Source of the DNA: an uncultured Odoribacter sp.
GTDB taxonomy: Bacteria; Bacteroidota; Bacteroidia; Bacteroidales; Marinifilaceae
Assembly: GCA_900544025.1 (NCBI GenBank)
Contig: UQTM01000046.1
Location: 1-26,112 of the forward strand
Direction of reading: 5' to 3'
DNA length: 26,112 nt
Shown: positions 22,587 to 26,112 of the stretch, piece by piece
Position numbering within the stretch: the first letter of the stretch is position 1
Layout: each line of letters begins with the position of its first letter
The notes under the pieces: generated by a model
Databases searched by the model: none
What the model was told of the DNA's origin: nothing
What the model saw: the letters and a program-made list of their open reading frames with translations, nothing else
Position numbers and translations under genes: made by a program

Positions 22587-23483
22587 ATGTGGCTCGGATT
22601 AGCCTTCATCTCCGCCTTCCTTTTAGGTTGTTATGAAGTAAACAAAAAAATTTCGCTAGATGGTAATGCCGTTATTCCGGTTTTGTTTTTCAATACATTG
22701 ATAAGCAGTCTTATCTTTGTCCCTTTCATTTTTCTTTCGTTTTTTACGGATGTGCTCGACGGGACGATGTTGTATGTGCCGCGTGTCTCCTTAGAGACAC
22801 ATGTGGCAGTGTTTATAAAGGCCGTGATCGTCTTGTCATCGTGGATATTCGGCTATTTTGCCTTGAAGCATTTACCGCTGACCATTACCGGGCCTATCAA
22901 AGCGACGCAGCCAGTCGTGACGCTGGTGGGAGCCATGCTTGTCTTTGGTGAACGACTGAACCTGTACCAATGGATCGGGGTGATTCTTTCCATTGCCTCT
23001 TTCTACCTCCTTTCCTCATCCGGGAAAAAAGAGGGAATCCGTTTTACGCATAATAAATGGATCTTCTTTACCGTCTTGTCTATCCTTACCGGAGCGGCGA
23101 GCGGCTTGTATGACAAACATCTGATGGGAAGTCTGGATGTGATGACGGTGCAGGTCTGGTTCAATGTCTACCAGTGCCTTATGATGTTGCCGATCCTCTT
23201 GTTTCTTTGGTATCCGCGCCGGAAAAGCACGACACCTTTTGTCTGGCACTGGAACATTATCTTTATATCCGTCTTCCTCTGCGTGGCGGACTGGATTTAC
23301 TTTTATGCCTTGACTTTTCCCGGTTCGATGATCTCTATCGTCTCGATGGTCCGCCGTAGTAATGTCCTGGTTACCTTCCTTGCCGGTGCTTTGTTCTTCC
23401 ATGAAAAGAACTTGAAAAGCAAGGCAATCGACCTGTTTTTAGTATTATTAGGAATGATATTCCTGTATCTCGGTACGCGCTAA
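22587..23483 (+). CDS. EamA/DMT-family transporter
   Basis: A 298-residue inner-membrane protein with about ten predicted helices in two EamA repeats (about 1-145 and 155-297). Repeat 1 ends in GPIKATQPVVTLVGAMLVFGERLNLYQWIGVILSIASFYLL. Repeat 2 ends in MVRRSNVLVTFLAGALFFHEKNLKSKAIDLFLVLLGMIFLYLG. Both are classic drug/metabolite transporter segments with the conserved Glu before the last helix. The substrate is unknown. It lies between truA and the DUF3256 gene on one strand, but the latter has its own -7 element. Confidence 0.9.
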   Translation: MWLGLAFISAFLLGCYEVNKKISLDGNAVIPVLFFNTLISSLIFVPFIFLSFFTDVLDGTMLYVPRVSLETHVAVFIKAVIVLSSWIFGYFALKHLPLTITGPIKATQPVVTLVGAMLVFGERLNLYQWIGVILSIASFYLLSSSGKKEGIRFTHNKWIFFTVLSILTGAASGLYDKHLMGSLDVMTVQVWFNVYQCLMMLPILLFLWYPRRKSTTPFVWHWNIIFISVFLCVADWIYFYALTFPGSMISIVSMVRRSNVLVTFLAGALFFHEKNLKSKAIDLFLVLLGMIFLYLGTR

Positions 23484-23495
23484 GGCATATTCTAT

Positions 23496-23503
23496 TACTT
23501 TTG
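23496..23503 (+). promoter_or_regulatory. -7 element of the DUF3256 gene
   Basis: TACTTTTG matches TAnnTTTG and lies 24 bp before the start at 23528. The -33 box is not clear, as it would fall in the end of the EamA gene. Confidence 0.5.
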
Positions 23504-23527
23504 TAGATGAAAATTGTAGATTAAGAT

Positions 23528-24160
23528 ATGAAACGATTATTTCTTTCTATACTGCTTTGTGTATTTGTGTGGGGGATGAAGGCACAGGAGATGGATGCGG
23601 TCTTTGTCGCCATGCCTGACCAATATGTACCCCAGCTGGAAAATGCCTGGCGTAAGGATTTGATAGATTTGTATAATTCAGGAAAGGAAGCGAAGCTGAA
23701 AAACACCATGAACGGCTTTTCCACCTTGAAGAAGCTGACGGACGATTACCTGTTGTTGCAGGTGACGGAGCGCAGCACGGTAGAGATGAAGCTCTTGCCG
23801 CTGGTCAACGATACCTATGTCGTTTGTATGATCACGACCGTATACGGTCCTGTTCCCGACAGCCAGGTCGAGTTTTTCACGACAGACTGGAAGCTGTTGG
23901 ACTCTGCTGATTTGTATACTCCGGTTCCAGTAGAATGGTTTATTAAAGACGATGCCGACAAGAACCGCACCGCCTTTATCGAAGCAACTGCTCGTCTGGA
24001 TATGGACTTACGGAAATATTCGCTTAGCCCCGACGACCAGACGTTGACGGTCGAATACACGACCCCCAAATATTTGACGAAAACCGAACGCAAGCAGGTG
24101 GAACCTTTCCTGAAGAACATTCCAAAGGTCTATATCTGGGAAAAGTTCCACTTTAAATAA
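23528..24160 (+). CDS. DUF3256 family exported protein
   Basis: A 210-residue protein with a signal peptide (1-19, ending MKAQ). The mature part opens EMDAVFVAMPDQYVPQLENAWRKDLIDLYNSG, typical of DUF3256 (a Bacteroidales family of unknown function), with beta strands through LLLQVTERSTVEMKLLPLVND and YGPVPDSQVEFFTTDW. It ends in VEPFLKNIPKVYIWEKFHFK. I see no catalytic motif. The gene ends 17 bp from the convergent PepSY-like gene with no clear terminator between them. Confidence 0.85.
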   Translation: MKRLFLSILLCVFVWGMKAQEMDAVFVAMPDQYVPQLENAWRKDLIDLYNSGKEAKLKNTMNGFSTLKKLTDDYLLLQVTERSTVEMKLLPLVNDTYVVCMITTVYGPVPDSQVEFFTTDWKLLDSADLYTPVPVEWFIKDDADKNRTAFIEATARLDMDLRKYSLSPDDQTLTVEYTTPKYLTKTERKQVEPFLKNIPKVYIWEKFHFK

Positions 24161-24177
24161 AAGGGGGGGATATAAAT

Positions 24178-24663
24178 CTACCAGTCGTATCCCGGAGCAA
24201 TGGTCGAACTTTTGATTACGATCTTCGCTTCGGAGTCGAGTATGATATGTATCTCATTGTTGTCTTGTTTCAGTTCAAAATCGTAGAACAGGCCGTCCGG
24301 CCGTTCGATTGCCGTGATATCTTCTATTTTATATTGGTTGTAGGCGGAGCTTTGCAACGCATCCATAACGGCGACAGGAACGTCGCGGGCGCTGATTTCC
24401 CAATGTGTGGAGACCCATTGCTCCTTCGTGTCGAACCATACTTCTTTGTGCAGATTCTTTTCTTGTATATCCACTTCCGTCCCGTTAGTCTCTTTTTCGG
24501 ATTTCAGGATCGTTGCGGCCGGATACTTCTGTTTCAAGAAGTTCCGGATAGGAGTTGCGACGTTTTCGGCAGGTGTTTTTTGTTTTTGCCGGTTGTTGCT
24601 GCATGCGGCGAACAGTGTGAGGCTGCATAAGTACAATAGCAAGACGGATAATTTAGTTTTCAT
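24178..24663 (-). CDS. PepSY-like lipoprotein
   Basis: A 161-residue lipoprotein with signal MKTKLSVLLLYLCSLTLFAAC and lipidation at about Cys20. The mature part shows PepSY-like repeats: IRNFLKQKYPAATILKSEKE with EVDIQEKNLHKEVWFDTKEQW, then VMDALQSSAYNQYKIEDITAIE with EIHIILDSEAKIVIK. PepSY-like domains are thought to bind or inhibit proteases or act as periplasmic modulators. The open frame extends to 24759, but only the ATG at 24663 gives a proper signal peptide; the extra part would run through the candidate structured leader at 24690-24761. It is divergent from the ECF sigma gene. Confidence 0.8.
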   Translation of the reverse strand: MKTKLSVLLLYLCSLTLFAACSNNRQKQKTPAENVATPIRNFLKQKYPAATILKSEKETNGTEVDIQEKNLHKEVWFDTKEQWVSTHWEISARDVPVAVMDALQSSAYNQYKIEDITAIERPDGLFYDFELKQDNNEIHIILDSEAKIVIKSSTIAPGYDW

Positions 24664-24689
24664 GACTTGTTGTTTTTTATTGTTACTAT

Positions 24690-24761
24690 TCGTGGCGAGT
24701 TCCCGATCGAACTCTGTCTCGAAAGAAACAATTCTTTTGTCTTCATGGTTGTCCGCCACGA
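24690..24761. other. Candidate three-way-junction element between PepSY-like and sigma genes
   Basis: TCGTGGCG (24690-24697) pairs with CGCCACGA (24754-24761) as a closing stem. Inside are AGTTC/GAACT (24698-24702 with 24709-24713, 6-base loop) and CGAAAGAA/TTCTTTTG (24720-24727 with 24732-24739, 4-base loop, one wobble on the + strand). The element ends 27 bases before the PepSY-like start on the minus strand and 75 bases before the sigma start on the + strand. The fold is inferred from complementarity only. Confidence 0.35.
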
Positions 24762-24836
24762 TAATAATATGCCTTTTTTATTTTTTTCGTTTTTCTCATG
24801 TTATGTTTTCGTTTCTTTGTCGTCATAATAGTAGAA

Positions 24837-25331
24837 ATGGAACTCGAAACGTTTAAAATAACCGTGCTGCCGCTTCGGGAGAAGTTGATCAATATTTCCT
24901 GGCGGATGATAGAGGACAGGTCGGATGCAGAAGACATCGTGCAGGAGACTTTTCTGAAATTGTGGCAGATTCGCGAGAAGCTGGATGGTTATAACAGTGT
25001 CGAGGCGCTGGCTGTACAAGTGGCCAAGAACCTGGCGCTGGACAAACTGAAACAGCATCGGCCGGAAGGGACGGATATAGCCTTGCTTTCTCTTGATTCG
25101 GGAACAAGGAACCCGGCGGAAGAATTGGAGCAGCACGATACGGTTGCCCGTATCCGTTGGCTGATAAGTAAGCTGCCTTCGCTACAGCAAACCATTATCC
25201 GGATGAAAGATGTCGAAGGATATGAATTGGCGGAGATAGCGGAGATCACAGGCACTCAGGTCGAAGCGGTTCGGGTGAATCTTTCGAGAGCCCGGAAAAA
25301 GATACGGGAACAGTTAATGAAGGAGTTATGA
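24837..25331 (+). CDS. ECF-type RNA polymerase sigma factor
   Basis: A 164-residue sigma-70 family factor with region 2 at about 8-74 (RSDAEDIVQETFLKLWQIRE is the core-binding/-10 segment) and region 4 at about 105-158 (LPSLQQTIIRMKDVEGYELAEIAEITGTQVEAVRVNLSRARKKI), a helix-turn-helix for -35 recognition. ECF factors redirect polymerase in response to envelope signals. The ATG at 24837 is chosen over an ATG at 24798 because the upstream segment is T-rich non-coding sequence with a TTTCTTTG promoter-like element at 24812-24819. It is followed 17 bp later by a membrane protein in the place of an anti-sigma factor, then a secreted protein. Confidence 0.9.
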   Translation: MELETFKITVLPLREKLINISWRMIEDRSDAEDIVQETFLKLWQIREKLDGYNSVEALAVQVAKNLALDKLKQHRPEGTDIALLSLDSGTRNPAEELEQHDTVARIRWLISKLPSLQQTIIRMKDVEGYELAEIAEITGTQVEAVRVNLSRARKKIREQLMKEL

Positions 25332-25350
25332 TTTATAATTTGTGATTTAT
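25329..25350 (+). repeat. Short direct repeat between the sigma and membrane-protein genes
   Basis: TGATTTAT occurs at 25329-25336 and 25343-25350, spanning the sigma stop and the next gene's first ATG. Such AT-rich direct repeats are common spacer sequences in Bacteroidales. Confidence 0.35.
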
Positions 25351-25933
25351 GGGAAAGAGGAATCTACATATGATAGAGGAGTTGCTGGAACGGTACTTCG
25401 ATGGTGAGACTTCTGCCGCGGAAGAAAAGCAGATCCGTGCCTTTTTCGCTTCGGGAGAGGTGCCGGAGCATCTGGCTGCCTATGCTCCTCTGTTCGCTTA
25501 TTTCGACGAAGAAATAGAACGTGATGCGGAAGCGCAAGTTGGCGAACCGGATTTGGACCCCGAACCGGTATCCGTTCCGTTCCGCTCTGCGAACCGGAAG
25601 CGTGCAGCCCTTTACCTCTTTTCCGGCGTGGCAGCTTGTGTACTGGCTCTGTTGGGAGTTACCCGCCTGCTGTATCCCGCTGATCCCTGTTTCTGTTCCG
25701 ACAGCTATGTCGTGATAAACGGCCGTTGCTATACCGATATCCATAAAGTTCGTTCATTGGCGATCGAAGCGTTGCTGGAAGTGGCCACTCCCGCCCATGA
25801 ATTCTTCCCGCAGAAGGGTCTCCACCATCCTGCCGATGATTACTTCCCGGAGATGGATAAGGATGAGGCAGACCGCCGAATAATAGATAACCAGTTAAAA
25901 GAATTAGGTAGTCTTTTTAGTGAAGACGAATAA
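25349..25933 (+). CDS. Single-pass membrane protein in the anti-sigma position
   Basis: A 194-residue protein. The N-terminal cytoplasmic part (ELLERYFDGETSAAEEKQIRAFFASG) resembles the short helical head of Bacteroidota anti-sigma proteins. One membrane span lies at about 85-107. The outer part has three closely spaced cysteines (114, 116, 127, in DPCFCSDSYVVINGRCYTD), then an acidic helical tail. It lacks a FecR domain and a zinc-binding anti-sigma motif. Its position 17 bp after an ECF sigma gene makes it the likely membrane anchor and inhibitor; this is inference. The start could instead be the ATG at 25370, which has AGAGGA 8 bases upstream. Confidence 0.75.
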   Translation: MGKRNLHMIEELLERYFDGETSAAEEKQIRAFFASGEVPEHLAAYAPLFAYFDEEIERDAEAQVGEPDLDPEPVSVPFRSANRKRAALYLFSGVAACVLALLGVTRLLYPADPCFCSDSYVVINGRCYTDIHKVRSLAIEALLEVATPAHEFFPQKGLHHPADDYFPEMDKDEADRRIIDNQLKELGSLFSEDE

Positions 25934-25945
25934 AAGAATATCAAG

Positions 25946-26112
25946 ATGAAACAGTTGAGGTATAGGCTATTAATAATGTTGGCAGCTTTGGTGCTGTTGC
26001 CGACCGGTGTGGGAGCTGCCGAAGCGCAGAAAGACCTGAAGATACAGGATGTCTTTACCCGTTACGGTAAAAAGAGGAATGTCACGATGGTGGAGCTTTC
26101 CAATGAAATGCT
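25946..26112 (+). CDS. Small secreted protein, 3' end cut by window edge
   Basis: An ATG 12 bp after the preceding stop opens a frame that runs to the window end (55 codons seen). It starts MKQLRYRLLIMLAALVLLPT with a signal peptide ending near AEAQ. The mature part begins KDLKIQDVFTRYGKKRNVTM. I do not assign a family. The tight spacing places it in the sigma/membrane-protein operon. Confidence 0.75.
   Translation, partial: MKQLRYRLLIMLAALVLLPTGVGAAEAQKDLKIQDVFTRYGKKRNVTMVELSNEM

Overview
The window reads as chromosomal DNA of a gut-type Bacteroidales bacterium (Bacteroidota). This rests on promoters of the Bacteroides form (TTG, about 19-20 bp, then TAnnTTTG), A-rich leaders with little Shine-Dalgarno signal, and families typical of the order: DUF3078, DUF4249, DUF4923, DUF3256, PepSY-like lipoproteins, a TonB-dependent receptor with a carboxypeptidase-regulatory-like N-terminus, and class II fructose-bisphosphate aldolase. 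I cannot fix the genus; Parabacteroides- or Odoribacter-like genomes are plausible. There is no phage, transposase, CRISPR array, rRNA or tRNA that I can support.

Layout. 0.1-2.9 kb: a hybrid sensor kinase. 3.0-5.2 kb: a secreted alpha/beta hydrolase, then, convergently, a periplasmic rhodanese and a GlsB/YeaQ-type membrane protein. 5.2-5.7 kb: an AT-rich gap with a candidate structured element. 5.7-6.6 kb: a DUF3078 outer-membrane protein with a strong terminator. 6.7-10.0 kb: a TonB-dependent receptor and DUF4249 lipoprotein pair, facing a surface-type lipoprotein gene (10.0-11.35 kb) whose terminator lies inside the DUF4249 reading frame. 11.8-15.8 kb: a same-strand run of cysS, glutaminyl-peptide cyclotransferase lipoprotein, ung and a Bax-inhibitor-1 family membrane protein. 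16.0-17.0 kb: fructose-bisphosphate aldolase behind a short leader that holds a possible 28-codon ORF.

17.1-26.1 kb: a DUF4923 protein, a convergent PIF1/RecD-like helicase with a C-terminal HRDC-like domain, an AspT/YidE-type transporter divergent from truA, an EamA transporter, a DUF3256 protein, a PepSY-like lipoprotein, and an ECF sigma factor followed by a membrane protein in the anti-sigma position and the start of a secreted protein cut by the window edge.

The most notable large-scale signal is a sharp change in strand composition at about 17.03-17.13 kb. To its left the + strand is rich in A+C whichever strand the gene is on; to its right it is rich in G+T. This is the sign of change expected at a replication origin, but also at an inversion endpoint or an assembly join, and I see no DnaA-box cluster there. 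Other second-look items are the aldolase leader ORF, two candidate multi-stem elements (5.3 and 24.7 kb), an inverted repeat over the helicase promoter, and the coding tail/terminator overlap at 10.0 kb. Most genes are ordinary housekeeping or cell-envelope genes; I found no clear new defence or biosynthetic system.
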